A stretch of DNA of 64,000 bases from Lepiota brunneoincarnata (GCA_023014365.1 JAEBUN010000027.1:648571-712570), one strand, 5' to 3'; shown: positions 29,101-39,388, counted from the first letter of the stretch. The notes: generated by a model from the letters alone, not told the origin. Numbers and translations are program-made.

Positions 29101-29741
29101 TGACTCTTGTGTCGGATTCGGTCAAAGACCTTACCGAGAGAGCCCTGGATTGCTTCCCAGAGTGGGCTCTCAGTCACCCCGGCAACGGGCGACAGAGTCA
29201 GCTGTGCCTCCAAGAAGGAGAGCTCGGCACGCTTGTGGGCAATGCCTCTCGTCAGCTCAGCCTTTCGGTAAGCGACATCGCTCTCCGTAAACGCCGCAAC
29301 AGCTTGCGGGTTCTCGGAGATATAAGACTTGGTGAACGCAAACGGCGTCCGCCTAGCCTTAAGCTCGGATGGGAACGTACCCGAGGTCTGGTGCTCCTCC
29401 AAGCGACGGAGGGACACCTTACAGGTCTCAACCTGGCGGCGGGTTTTCATGCCCTCCACCAGGTACGGACGCAGAGCATCCCTGTAAGACCCCGGCATAC
29501 ATGCCAGGAGGTCGGCAAGCGATGCAGCAGCCCTAATGGGCGCGCGGCGAGCCGACCCGAGTTGTGTCTCTGACACCGAGACCTCTCCGGTCGCGGCGTC
29601 GTGGCGCAGGCCGCCAAGCGATCGGGTGACCGCGAGGGCGACCGAGGCAGCCGGAGACGCAGCACGTACACGGGCCCGCGAGGACCCGGCAGTGCCGCCG
29701 CCAGTCGAGGATCCCGCCTTTTTGTTGTTACGAGGGGGCAT
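26139..29741 (-). CDS. Endonuclease-deficient Penelope-like reverse transcriptase polyprotein (copy 8, intact)
   Basis: 1200 codons, ATG at 29741. Residues 1-60 are Ser/Ala/Arg-rich and basic; about 95-185 and 260-310 contain charged helical segments likely to form coiled coils; about 375-420 is Arg-rich (KARRRQGRETRRQ) and may bind nucleic acid. From about 430 the sequence is conserved between families: YPDWLLTVTPQHAYRF, then ATDKNLGCAV near 602, FYVIPKIHKTP with RPILPC near 687, motif A with catalytic Asp (SGDVVAFYPHVDV) near 764, motif B (GLAMGVASSPDLAN) near 842 and motif C (YGRYIDDCLALVY) near 876, then FLDMMLF and a thumb-like region to about 1130. The protein ends DPWIAIANFD with no GIY-YIG nuclease, as in telomere-associated members of the Penelope group (Coprina, Athena). 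It should prime on free chromosome 3' ends. ORF1-like and RT parts are fused in one frame here. Confidence 0.92.
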   Translation of the reverse strand: MPPRNNKKAGSSTGGGTAGSSRARVRAASPAASVALAVTRSLGGLRHDAATGEVSVSETQLGSARRAPIRAAASLADLLACMPGSYRDALRPYLVEGMKTRRQVETCKVSLRRLEEHQTSGTFPSELKARRTPFAFTKSYISENPQAVAAFTESDVAYRKAELTRGIAHKRAELSFLEAQLTLSPVAGVTESPLWEAIQGSLGKVFDRIRHKSQVVRYGAPTADSHGHPVKIGWREDPSILREYVELLEDVPAIFGRAVAFVEDQIIAEEAKMEKKKALKESFEMEVDEAAGPSTAPAITAESIAQMVDKRVTALLKAKEKKGDKVNAYSIHASDIHTHPDLLSFLSEDPCDQERSRSPREGGSDSGGPLGVVQSWRPTKARRRQGRETRRQIEGELVPRLLPFYEGEGEEEVHAALFPKVSPKPFDWSRPSTYPDWLLTVTPQHAYRFIVLRTPVVVLESMRYRSTIHMINCDIPREYSMHLSAGMKYMLPTKSNVSLINSAWDDFVDRLRWSMWFKATDAEDAKDDFDPDYWSPKPNRVAMHQLDRVFEYGIWCGRRAIDKMVSDMPTDEHEGDRYKHALAPPVAKLRDYLTSHELVVVATDKNLGCAVAPRAWIIEKALSLLSNRVDYEPVSAVTAYNILCDKNNHIKSIARLSEDFGIQSQLPRFLRSQLSVEPSSIPTFYVIPKIHKTPVAARPILPCHSVPQGPAGKYVSKSLKPIIQSAPYVIHGSKDLAIKLSKLSLPQFRFENGMLKRLYFVSGDVVAFYPHVDVQKAHSYAEEYYTRWLAESEPEVEDADFDATHAAAKVQLLRECMRAADDNLLVQFQGKYYRQARGLAMGVASSPDLANIYGVHFEEECAALRSPDVAFYGRYIDDCLALVYAYREEDALRLLRDNLMFDNCTITWSSSDQYMVFLDMMLFTANGRLHHKAYRKPMNHFERIPWISFHPLYVKKGTFVSELSRLAALSSRFDDYVKACREASDIYIARGYPPLLIAAWLRDNYRARWDVRLRESVPPANGVLVLKSEYNISWDMFNAHELEDSMKTGWAQAMNVFARADVRGRNNVPLPYDLTKLGIPKKASELMRLFTKIPRAEAEADLAECAKDWCLDSGWQGPFLRLDRLGLFGRRLLVSKKRTRQIMDLTSIWRASVLARRDRQALITDFFAEARAPVASSSAPAVEHHREKTPDPWIAIANFD

Positions 29742-29778
29742 TGCGGGGGATCGGGGGAGGTCGAGAGAGTTGTTGGCT

Positions 29779-29800
29779 CTGAAATGTGTTTAGGGTTAGG
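29779..29800 (-). promoter_or_regulatory. Candidate 3' splice site next to telomeric branch point
   Basis: On the sense strand the junction reads CCTAACCCTAAACACATTTCAG. CTAAC from the telomeric repeat matches the fungal branch-point consensus CTRAY, and CAG at 29781-29779 would be the acceptor, 38 bases before the ATG at 29741. Copies 13 and 17 have the same arrangement (near 45000 and 56497). Confidence 0.4.
29789..29800 (+). repeat. Telomeric junction, copies 8/9
   Basis: TTTAGGGTTAGG, the shortest clean junction; the same 12 bases recur between copies 13/14 and 17/18. Confidence 0.85.
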
Positions 29801-29826
29801 AAAGGGGGCGTATAAACACGAGTCGC

Positions 29827-29912
29827 GACGGAGGGGCGCAACGGGTTGTTGGGGTTTCCAACTACCCACCCGTTTCGTCTTATAAAGACTCATCAGGCGC
29901 ACGATATCCGTC
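29827..29912 (-). ncRNA. Hammerhead ribozyme, copy 9
   Basis: Identical to the copy 8 ribozyme. In the sense direction it lies upstream of the intact ORF of copy 8. Confidence 0.9.
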
Positions 29913-29916
29913 AGAT

Positions 29917-29918
29917 AC
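29917..29918 (-). promoter_or_regulatory. Candidate 5' splice site just before the hammerhead
   Basis: The sense strand reads GGCAG|GTATCTG here. The homologous position is GGATG|GTAAGTCT in family 2 (about 22954) and GGCAG|GTAAGAGT in family 3 (about 34491). With the acceptor at 29779 this gives a 140-base intron; a second donor-like site (GGTAAGTTT) is at 30061. Confidence 0.35.
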
Positions 29919-30392
29919 CTGCCGTCCAATCGATTGTCGCCGATAGCGATCGATTGCGATTTTGATCGATAGATCAAAATCCGCGGAACGTATTTATAAT
30001 CCCCCCGTTAATAACAGGTGAAAATAGGATTAAAAACTTAACTTCGAGTTTCAAAACTTACCGCGCTGACTTAGACGCGCGCTTGCGTCTGGGAAAAGTC
30101 ACGTGATCGTGCGACCGGTCACGTGCCATCGGGCTATGTTACCCGACGACGGAACAATCCGGGCCGGGGTAGGGCCGTCACGTGACAACGTAACAAGGTG
30201 CACTTTCGCACGGGGTCCAAGCGTGAGAACTTGTGAAACCCGGCACCGGTGACATGATTTACCGGTGGCGGTGTACTTACCTTAGATGGCTATCCTTCCC
30301 ACGGGTCTGCTAGAGGACGCCCCGCCCGACCGAGCCGGTTAGGTCCGGTTAGGTTCGGGTTCGGAAAAGGGGAGCTCAAATACACGAGTCGC

Positions 30393-30477
30393 GACGGAGG
30401 GCGCAACGGGTTGTTGGGGTTTCCAACTACCCACCCGTTTCGTCTTATAAAGACTCATCAGGCGCACGATATCCGTC
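30393..30477 (-). ncRNA. Hammerhead ribozyme, copy 10 (family 1b)
   Basis: All core elements present. One G fewer in the internal loop of stem I; outer stem I pairs GACGGA/TCCGTC. Confidence 0.9.
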
Positions 30478-31431
30478 AGATACCTGCCGTCCAATCGATG
30501 GTCGCCGATAGCGATCGACTGCGATCGGTTACTTGCGTAACGCGATCCGCGGAACGTGTATGTAATCCCCCCATCAAATGGGTGAAAATAGATTAAATAC
30601 TTATCGTCGAGTTTCAAAACCGTCGCCGTGCTGACTTTGGCGCGCGCTTACGCCTGAGAAAAGTCACGTGATCGTGCGACCGGTCACGTGCCATCGGGCT
30701 ATGTTACCCGACGACGGAACAATCCGGGCCGGGGTAGGGCCGTCACGTGACAACGCAACAAGGTGCACTTTCGCACGGGGTCCAAGCGTGGGAGACTTGT
30801 GAAACCCGGCACCGGGGACATGAATACCCGGTGGCGGTGTACTTACCTTAGGTGGCTTTCCTTCCCACGGGTCTGCTAGAGTACGCCCCGCCCGACCGGG
30901 ACGGTTAGGTCCGGGTTAGGTCAGGGTTAGGGGTGAGCTTAGTATTAGTAAGCCGCACTCGTTGGGAAGGTAAGGTAGTACTTACCGCAAAGAACGTTCC
31001 GCACGGCATATAACCGGCGAAAGAGCGAGTTAACCGCCACCAGGGGGAGAACTTGCGTTGTTTACCGTTTGACGCGAGAGCTACTTTTCGAGAGACTTAG
31101 GAAGGAGGCATAACCGCCCCCCCAGACGTGGTTCCGGGTTACGCCGCACCATCACACCCAAACCGATAAAAGGCCACCTATTTAAAAACCTGTTTTCGCG
31201 TGCTGCGATCGAAGCGCAGGTCGTGCAACCCCGAAGTCTTCTAACAACGGGGTCCCAGGAAGGTTACTCAAGATCAGCAAATATGGGCCGGCCGACATAC
31301 GGGAATCACCCCGCAGAGGTCGGTACCCGAACGCCCAGGGATTTCCCCATTTGGGCGCCGACTTGGTACCAGTCGCCGCAGCTAGGTTGTGCGGACAACT
31401 ACGGCTGGCATGGTATACCACGTAAGCCATA

Positions 31432-34351
31432 TCAATCGAAGTTCGCAATCGCGATCCACGGATCAGGCGTCTTCTCACGATGGTGTTCTACCGCCGGAGC
31501 GGAAGAAGAGGCCACGGGAGCTCGAGCTTCTGCGAAGAAGTCGGTTATTAACGCCTGGCGGTCGCGCCGCGCGAGGACGGAAGCACGCCAGATTGACGTG
31601 AGATCCATTATCTGTCGGGTTCTTTTCTTCGAAACCAACAGACGTCGACCAAAAAGACCGAGTTTATCTAGCCGCAAAAAAGGTCCTTGCCAACCCTCGT
31701 CTAAACACCAATCCTTTGCACACTCCGCCAAGTCAGCCTCGGCTTCAGCACGCGGGATCTTAGTAAAGAGTCGCATCAGCTCAAACGCCTTCTTGGGAAG
31801 GCCTAGTTTCACAAGGTTATACGGGAGCGGGACGTTACGCTGCCCCCGCATATCGAGTCGGGCGAAGGTGTTCATAGCCTGCGCCCACCCGGTCTTAATC
31901 GCGTCCTCAAGTTCTTGAGCGTTGAACATATCCCAGGAGACGTTGTATTCGCTTTTCAGCACGAGTACGCCATTCGCTGGCGGTACGGACTCCCTAAGCC
32001 GTACATCCCAACGTACTCGGTAGTTATCACGGAGCCAAGCCGCGATCAACGTCGGAGGGTAGCCGCGCGCGATGTAGATATCCGAAGCTTCTCTACACGC
32101 CATCACGTAATCGTTAAAACGCGATGAGAGCGCGGCGAGCCTCGATAGCTCCGAAACGAACGTGCCTTTCTTCACGTATAACGGATGGAAGCTAATCCAG
32201 GGTATGCGCTCGAAGTGGTTCATCGGCTTCCTATACGGCTTATGTTCAAGCCGACCGTTTGCCGTAAACAGCATCATGTCAAGGAAGACCATAAATTGAT
32301 CCGAAGATGACCACGTAATAGTACAGTTATCGAATCTAAGATTGTCGCTAAGTAAGCTCAACGCGTCCTTCTCGTTATACGCATAAACGAGTGCGAGGCA
32401 ATCATCGATGTAGCGACCGTAGTACGCCACGTCAGGGGACCGGAGGGCGTCGCACTTCTCCTCGAAGTATACGCCGTAGAGGTTCGCTAGGTCGGGGCTT
32501 GACGCCACCCCCATCGCGAGCCCACGGGCCTGCCGGTAATATTTCCCTTGGAACTGCACTAATAAGTTGTCGTCCGCTGCCCGCATGCATTCCCGTAACA
32601 GCTGTACTTTAGCTGCTGCACGCGTTGCGTCGAAGTCGGTATCATCGACCTCTGGCTCGGCCTCGGCTAACCAACGGGTGTAGTACTCTTCGGCAAAGGA
32701 GTGTGCCTTTTGTACATCCACGTGGGGATAGAAAGCGACAACGTCGCCCGAGACAAAGTATAAGCGCTTAAGCATACCGTTCTCGAATCGGAACTGCGGT
32801 AGCGACAACTTGCTCAATTTTATCGCCAGGTCTTTTGAACCATGAATAACGTACGGCGCCGATTGAATGATCGGTTTGAGACTTTTGGAAACATACTTCC
32901 CTGCAGGCCCTTGCGGTACGGAGTGGCACGGTAAAATCGGCCGGGCAGCCACCGGTGTCTTATGTATTTTAGGAATGACATAAAACGTCGGGATAGAGCT
33001 AGGCTCCACCGACAGCTGACTCCGAAAGAAGCGGGGAAGTTGCGATTGAATGGCGTAATCTTCCGACATTCTCGCGATGGACTTAATATGTTCGTTTTTA
33101 TTATAAAGTATATTATACGCCGTAGTGGCGCTAACCGGCTCGTAATCTACACGGTTAGATAACAACGACAATGCCTTGTCAATGATCCAGGCACGCGGGG
33201 CAACTGCGCAACCAAGGTTCTTATCGGTCGCTACTACGACGAGTTCGTGGGACGTCAAGTAGTCGCGGAGTTTGGCCACCGGGGGAGCAAGTGCGTGCTG
33301 ATGACGGTCCCCCACGTGTTCGTCTGTCGGCATATCAGAAACCATTTTATCAATGGCCCTACGACCGCACCAGACACCATACTCAAATACCCTGTCCAAC
33401 TGGTGCATCGCGACGCGGTTAGGCTTCGGCGACCAGTAGTCTGGATCAAAGTCGTCTTCTGCATCTTCGGCATCAGTGGCGCGAAACCACGTGGACCAAC
33501 GGAGACGATCGACGAAATCGTCCCAAGCGGAGTTAATTAATTCATCACGCCGCTTAGTCGGGATCATATACTTAAGTCCCGCACTCAGATGCATCGCTAT
33601 CTCACGCGGTATATCGCAGGAAATCATATGTATTGTACTACGGTAACGCATGGACTCTAGAACTACAACAGGAGTCCGTAGTACAATAAACCTGTACGCG
33701 TGTTGAGGGGTAACCGTCAGTAGCCAGTCCGGGTACGTGCTGGGGTGAGCCCAGTCGAAGGGTTTAGGACTAACCTTTGGAAAGAGGGCCGCTTGCACCT
33801 CCTCCTCCCCTTCGCCCTCGTAAAAGGGATGAGAGCGGGGGATCAGTTCCCCCTCGTTCGCCCTCCTCTTTTCCCGCCCCTGCCGGCGCCTCGCTTGCGT
33901 CGTTGGTTGTCTTTGGGGGCCGGAGCCGCCGTGACTTCCTCCTTCGCGCGTGCGCCCGCTCCTTTCTTGGTCGCAGGGGACTTCTGTTAAGATAGAAAGT
34001 AAATCGGGGTAAGCATGAAGATCAGACGCGTGTAACGAATACGCGTTCACCTTCCCCTCTTTCTTCTCCTTGCCCTTCAGGATAGCGGCTACCCGCTTGT
34101 CGACCATTTGAGCGATCGATTCGGCGGTGATGGTGGGAGCGGTCGACGGGCCAGCGGCTTCATCAACCTCCATCTCAAAACTCTCCTTCAGGGCCTTCTT
34201 TTTCTCCATCTTCGCCTCTTCCGCGAGTATCTGATCGTCGACGAAAGAAACGGCCCGATCGAAGATGGCGGGAGTGTCTTCAAGAACTTCGACGAACTCC
34301 CGGAGGATAGAAGGATCCTCCCTCCATCCGAGCTGAACAGGACGCCCGTGC
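31432..34351 (-). CDS. Penelope-like reverse transcriptase, copy 10 (N-terminus missing)
   Basis: An open frame of about 970 codons from the truncation to the stop. It keeps MEKKKALKESFEMEVDE in the ORF1-like part and all RT motifs (ATDKNLGCAV, FYVIPKIHKTP, SGDVVAFYPHVDV, GLAMGVASSPDLANLYG, YYGRYIDDCLALVY). Many substitutions compared with copy 8, but the frame and catalytic residues are intact. No start codon at the true N-terminus remains. Confidence 0.88.
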
Positions 34352-34370
34352 TTAGGGTTAGGGTTAGGGG
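34352..34370 (+). repeat. Telomeric junction, copies 10/11
   Basis: Three units ending TTAGGGG before the family 3 terminus AGGAGG. Confidence 0.85.
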
Positions 34371-34394
34371 AGGAGGAAATATACGACGGCGAGC

Positions 34395-34480
34395 GTGGAC
34401 GGGCGCAACGGGGTCGTTAGTATTAAACGATCCCACCCGTTTCGTCTTATAAAGACTCGTCAGGCGCACGATTAGTCCAC
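34395..34480 (-). ncRNA. Hammerhead ribozyme, copy 11 (family 3)
   Basis: Core CTGACGA and GAAAC; outer stem I GTGGAC/GTCCAC; distal stem III TCGTT/AACGA. These are different pairs from families 1 and 2 at the same positions. Confidence 0.9.
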
Positions 34481-34610
34481 AGACTCTTACCTGCCCGACC
34501 AATCGGAAGACTTACACTTATCTTACCGATCGGGAAGCACAGTGGCTGTGCATTCCGCGGAACACTTAATAATTAAAGTTATAACTCACTTATTTCACCG
34601 AGGGAAAAAT

Positions 34611-34645
34611 CACGTGCCCAGGAATCACGTGGAGAAAATCACGTG
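34611..34645. promoter_or_regulatory. Three CACGTG boxes, family 3
   Basis: CACGTG at 34611-34616, 34626-34631 and 34640-34645, with flanks that otherwise do not match family 1. In the sense direction a strong donor-like CAG|GTAAGAGT lies between these boxes and the hammerhead. Confidence 0.5.
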
Positions 34646-34942
34646 ACCGTGGGAAGAAACATCGGGCGACTAACTCCGATGGAATCGGACTTCACACGGG
34701 GTCGGGCTTACCTCAGCACATAGGTCCGAGTGCCTTCCAAAAGACTTACAGATCCGCCCTAACCGGGGTTCTCACGCTACCGTAGGAAATCGCACATGAC
34801 TCCGGGCCGACAGGCCCGGGTGAGTTATTAATAGGACATGACGTACCTATTAGCGCACACATACCAAAGTGGTTGATCTTCGCACGGTCCTAAAGAGGAA
34901 GCCCCTTCCTACGCCACCCCGAGCGAGCGCAAAGTACGGGCT

Positions 34943-34971
34943 CGGTTAGGTTTCGGTTAGGGTTAGGGGGG
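34943..34971 (+). repeat. Internal telomere-like tract of copy 11
   Basis: CGGTTAGG, TTTCGG and two TTAGGG units within the family 3 3' UTR, at the position equivalent to the tract of family 1. Confidence 0.7.
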
Positions 34972-35276
34972 TTCCCACGGTTAGTGTGGGTCCTCTCTGA
35001 TGCGAAGGTAAGATATGTGCTTACCGCAAAAGTTCCGCGTCGGGCGGCGACCGCAAAAACGGCGCCCACCACAAGGTGTGAAGTTGGGGATCTACCCTGG
35101 ACTTACGGTCGATTCTCGGCCTCTCAGTAAACGTACTTAGGGGGGACGGCCATCGGTAGGCGGGTCCCTTTCAATAGAGGTTCCTGCGGTCCGCTGCACC
35201 AGCGCTCCCTACCGATAAATGGCCACCACTTGAAATCCTGTTTTCGCGTGCCGGCTCTCGAAGTCCGGGTCGTGCA

Positions 35277-35300
35277 GAGCGAAGTCTTCAAACAACGCCC
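35277..35300 (-). promoter_or_regulatory. Conserved 3'-UTR hairpin, copy 11
   Basis: GGGCG/CGCUC (one G-U on the sense RNA) with the same loop type, 185 bases after the stop. Confidence 0.5.
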
Positions 35301-35484
35301 CCCAGGCAGGTTACCAAGATCAGTTTTTACGGGCCCCGCCGACGTCAGTCAATCACGACCAACGCCGGTCCGCAGCAATGGCTAGGTTTCCCATAACGCC
35401 AAAGGACTTAGCCGATTGTGGACGCGCAATGGCGTGCAGCCGTAAACGCGACAGACGCAACCGGTACCTCTAAGCCATATCCGT

Positions 35485-38301
35485 CTACCTAGCAGCTTCG
35501 AATACGTTTAGCCAGGTATCAAGCGTTCTCTGTCTTTGATGAACTTCAAAGACGTCCTCAACCGCTTGTCGATCTCTCTGAGTAAGAACAACTTTCCGCC
35601 ATACGGCGGCGAGATCCATAATCTGCGTGGTTCGTTTCTTTGAAACTAACACGCGTCTGGGTAAAAGATCGAGTTTATCGAGCCTTAAAAAGCGACCGCG
35701 ACGGCTTTCTCCCACCTTACTAGGGTCAGCATCCGCGAGAACATTAAAGTCCCCGGTTGAGCCTTCCGGTTCCGATAGAAGTCGGCGCATCTCGTCGAAG
35801 TTCAAGACACGTTTCGGGAGCATTCCGGGAGTAACTGCGAGCTCTTTACGCATGTCCGAAGCGTCCGGGGCAAAGAACCTCATGGCCTGTGCCCACCCGT
35901 CTTTAAGTTGTTCTTCCAACTTCTGAACGTTAAAGAAATCCCAGGAGGCGTTGAACTCGCTTTTTAGAACAAGCACGTCTGCTTGTGGCGGCGAGCTCTC
36001 ACGTAACCTCGCATCCCACCGCGCCTGGTAGTTATCTCTAAGCCAAGCTGCGATCAACGCCGGCGGGTAGCCCCTCGCTATGTAGATATCCGCTGCTTCT
36101 CTACACGAGTCCGCGTAATCGTTAAAACGCGAACAGAGGGTCGCTAGCCGCGATAGCTCACTCACGAACGTGCCTCTCTTCACGTAAAGTGGGTGATAGC
36201 TAATCCAGGGAATACGTTCAAAGTGGTTCATCGGTTTCCGGTATGCCTTATGATGAAGGCGATTGTCCGTGATGAACAACGTCATGTCCAGAAACGTCAT
36301 GTAACTGTCCGACGATGACCACTTAATCTGGCAATTATCGAATTTCAGATTGTCCTCGAGCAGCGCTAAAGCAGCCGTCTCACTCGTCGCATAGACTAAT
36401 GCTAGACAATCATCGATGTAACGCCCGTAGAACGCTACCGAAGGCAGGGTCAGCGCGGCACATCGTTCTTCGAACCATGAGCCGTAAAGGTTGGCGAGAT
36501 CTGGGGAGGAAGCCACCCCCATCGCCAAGCCACGCGCCTGTTTCCAGAATCGGCCTTCAAATTGGCAGATAAGGTTATCGTCCGCGGCGGATAAGCACTC
36601 CCGAAAGACTGTAATCAGTCTAGCGCATTCCTGAGCGTCGAACTCTTCGTCCGATACCTCCCGTTCCGCCAGCCATTGCGTATAGTACTGCACTGCAAAG
36701 TTGTGCGCTTTGTACACGTCAACGTTCGGGTAGAATGCGACAACGTCGCCGGATATGAGGTATAAACGCTTGTAACCATCGGCCTCGAACTTGGCCTGCG
36801 GTAACGATAACCTACTCAGTTTGATCGCCAGGTCCTTCGTGCCGTGAATGACAAAAGGCCTCGAGCGTACGATCGGTTTGAGATTTTTAGAGACGTATTT
36901 CCCGGCAGGACCTTGGGGTACGGAGTGGCATGGAAGAATTAGGCCGTGCAGCAACCGGTGACTTATGGATCTTGGGGATCACATAGAATCTCGGGACAGC
37001 CGAAGGCTGGTCCGATTGTTGACTCCTGAAGAAGCCGGGGAGCTGGGGGTTTAACCGAACTCATACGACATAGTCGCGATACGTCCCATATGTTTATTTT
37101 TGGCATGTAGATAGCCGAAGGCCTCAACCTTCGATACAGGCGTATAGTCTGTAATAGTACCTAACAGCTTAAGGGTATGCTGTACGATCCAGGCGCGAGG
37201 GGCAACGGCGCAACCTAAGTTCTTATCTGTGACTAAAACGGCGAGCTGGTGAGACGCCAAATAATCACGTAGCTTGGAAATCGGGGGAGCGTGTGAACGC
37301 GCATAGAGATGGACTCCCTCCGAATCGTCCTCTGGCATTTGCGAGATCATCTCATCGACGACCCGACCGCCCTGTTGGACTCCAAACTCGAACGCCCTGT
37401 CTAAGGGACCCGCGAACGTACGTTCCTTGCGGACCCAATAGTCTGGATCGAACTCGTCTTCTTTACCACCTTCGGGCAACTGGGCTTTAAAGTAAGTTGA
37501 CCAACGGAGACGATCGACGAAATCGTCCCAAGCACTTCGGATTTTACTCTTACAGTACTTAGTCGGAAGCATATATTTCATTCCGACGCTTAGGTGGAGG
37601 CTAAGTTCACGCGGGATATCGCAATCAATCATATGTATAGTAGTACGGTAGCGCATGGATTCTAAAACTACAATAGGAATCCGTACTACTATATATCGCT
37701 GCGCTGCGTGTAGGGGTATCCTTAGTAGCCAATCAGGATATGTCCGGTAATTATCGTACCTGAAGGTAGGGCTTACGCCGCCTGACGACGACGCCGGGGG
37801 AACGACTTCTAGTTCCTCCCGCGGCCCCGACCCCTTCCCCTGCCCCTGCCACGGGGCTCCGGCTGCTGGACTTGATGTCCTTGCTGATACGGCTGCGCTT
37901 CCATGCGCGGGGCTCCGCTTGCCCCCCCTCTGCCGCGTTGTCTGTGACGCCGACCGCCCTGGAGCCCGCGATCGCGACGACCCCGGTTGCCCAGGACCTC
38001 CGCTCTCGCTTGTTGCCCCGCTCTGCCTTGGGACGGATTTGCTGAAAGAACAAGTTTTAGTTGGCCGACGGACGAGTGCACAAGATGGTCGAGGGGACCA
38101 TCACTCACCGTCTGACCTCCTCGTCTTCCCTGAGCCGCCAACGCCGCCGCTACCCGCTTGTCGACCATACTCTGGATCGATGCCGCGGTGATGTGCTCAT
38201 CCACATCGTTCATCGTGACGTCGCGTAACTCCTTCTTTTTCTCAGCCTTGGACTCTTCCGCCAACAGTGCGTTGTCGACGAACTCAAGGGCTCGATTCCA
38301 A
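35485..38301 (-). pseudogene. Family 3 Penelope-like reverse transcriptase, copy 11 (frameshifted, truncated)
   Basis: The stop at 35485 closes a 489-codon frame with motif A (SGDVVAFYPNVDV), motif B (GLAMGVASSPDLANLYG) and motif C (YGRYIDDCLALVY). Further upstream parts lie in other frames: 37051-37656 (YRTTIHMIDCDIPREL, VTDKNLGCAV) and an ORF1-like part with EKKKELRDV and a repeated RG tract near 37810-37850. Single-base changes near 36942, 37056 and 37810 break the frame. At the first and third of these, and in part at the second, copy 20 has the expected base, so the breaks are recent or are sequence errors. No GIY-YIG domain. Confidence 0.82.
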
Positions 38302-38317
38302 GGGGTTAGGGTTAGGG
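38302..38317 (+). repeat. Telomeric junction, copies 11/12
   Basis: GGGGTTAGGGTTAGGG. Confidence 0.85.
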
Positions 38318-38343
38318 AAGGGGGGCGTATAAACACGAGTCGC

Positions 38344-38429
38344 GACGGAGGGGCGCAACGGGTTGTTGGGGTTTCCAACTACCCACCCGTTTCGTCTTAT
38401 AAAGACTCATCAGGCGCACGATATCCGTC
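38344..38429 (-). ncRNA. Hammerhead ribozyme, copy 12
   Basis: Identical to copy 8. Confidence 0.9.
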
Positions 38430-39388
38430 AGATACCTGCCGTCCAATCGATTGTCGCCGATAGCGATCGATTGCGATTTTGATCGATAGATCAAAATCCG
38501 CGGAACGTATTTATAATCCCCCCGTTAATAACAGGTGAAAATAGGATTAAAAACTTAACTTCGAGTTTCAAAACTTACCGCGCTGACTTAGACGCGCGCT
38601 TGCGTCTGGGAAAAGTCACGTGATCGTGCGACCGGTCACGTGCCATCGGGCTATGTTACCCGACGACGGAACAATCCGGGCCGGGGTAGGGCCGTCACGT
38701 GACAACGTAACAAGGTGCACTTTCGCACGGGGTCCAAGCGTGAGAACTTGTGAAACCCGGCACCGGTGACATGATTTACCGGTGGCGGTGTACTTACCTT
38801 AGATGGCTATCCTTCCCACGGGTCTGCTAGAGGATGCCCCGCCCGACCGAGCCGGTTAGGTCCGGTTAGGTTCGGGTTCGGGTTAGGGGGTAACATAGTA
38901 TTAGTATGCCGCCCTCGTCGGGAAGGTAAGGTAGTACTTACCGCAAAGAACGCTCCGCACGGCATATAACCGGCGTTTTAAAGCGAGTTAACCGCCATCA
39001 GGGGTCGAACTTACGTTGTTTACCGTTTACGCGAAAGTTACTATTCGAAAGACTTAGGAAGGGGGCATAACCGCCCCCCCAGACGTGGTTCCGGGTTACG
39101 CCGCACCATCACACCCAAACCGATAAAAGGCCACCTATTTAAAAACCTGTTTTCGCGTGCTGCGATCGAAGCGCAGGTCGTGCAACCCCGAAGTCTTCTA
39201 ACAACGGGGTCCCAGGAAGGTTACTCAAGATCAGCAAATATGGGCCGGCCGACATACGGGAATCACCCCGCAGAGGTCGGTACCCGAACGCCCAGGGATT
39301 TCCCCTTGTGGGCGCCGACTTGGTACCAGTCGCCGCAGCTAAGTTGTGCGGACAACTACGGCTGGCATGGTATACCACGTAAGCCATA

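Larger units (their letters stand above)
25068..29788 (-). mobile_element. Coprina-like Penelope element, copy 8: full-length, intact (4.7 kb)
   Basis: This is the reference copy. From the 5' end at about 29788 it has a 47-base leader, one 1200-codon ORF (29741-26139) and a 1.07-kb 3' UTR with a hairpin (25936-25959), internal telomere-like tract (25603-25640), three CACGTG boxes (25367-25451) and the hammerhead (25094-25179). It ends in a 26-base tail that abuts TTAGG at 25067. No endonuclease domain, no LTRs and no poly(A). Retroelements of this kind are thought to be copied straight onto chromosome ends by their reverse transcriptase, which is related to telomerase. Telomeric repeats at both ends fit this. 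Confidence 0.92.
29801..30364 (-). mobile_element. Coprina-like element, copy 9 (family 1, 3' 0.56 kb)
   Basis: It ends inside its internal telomere-like tract at TTCGG, which directly abuts copy 10 with no added TTAGGG. Confidence 0.87.
30365..34351 (-). mobile_element. Coprina-like element, copy 10 (family 1b, 4.0 kb)
   Basis: A subtype with the distinct 3' tail AAAAGGGGAGCTCAAATAC and a diverged 3' UTR. The 5' end is lost in the ORF1-like region at 34351, so about 230 N-terminal codons are missing. Confidence 0.9.
34371..38301 (-). mobile_element. Coprina-like element, copy 11 (family 3, 3.9 kb)
   Basis: The third family, with 3' end AGGAGGAAATATACGACGG and its own 3' UTR. It shares hammerhead, CACGTG trio, internal telomere-like tract, hairpin and RT with family 1 but differs strongly in sequence. 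It is truncated at 38301 within the ORF1-like region. Confidence 0.88.

Noticed and set aside
28725..29573. 282-codon plus-strand frame, repeated in copies 13, 15 and 17
   Set aside because: Antisense shadow of the ORF1-like region; no independent support.
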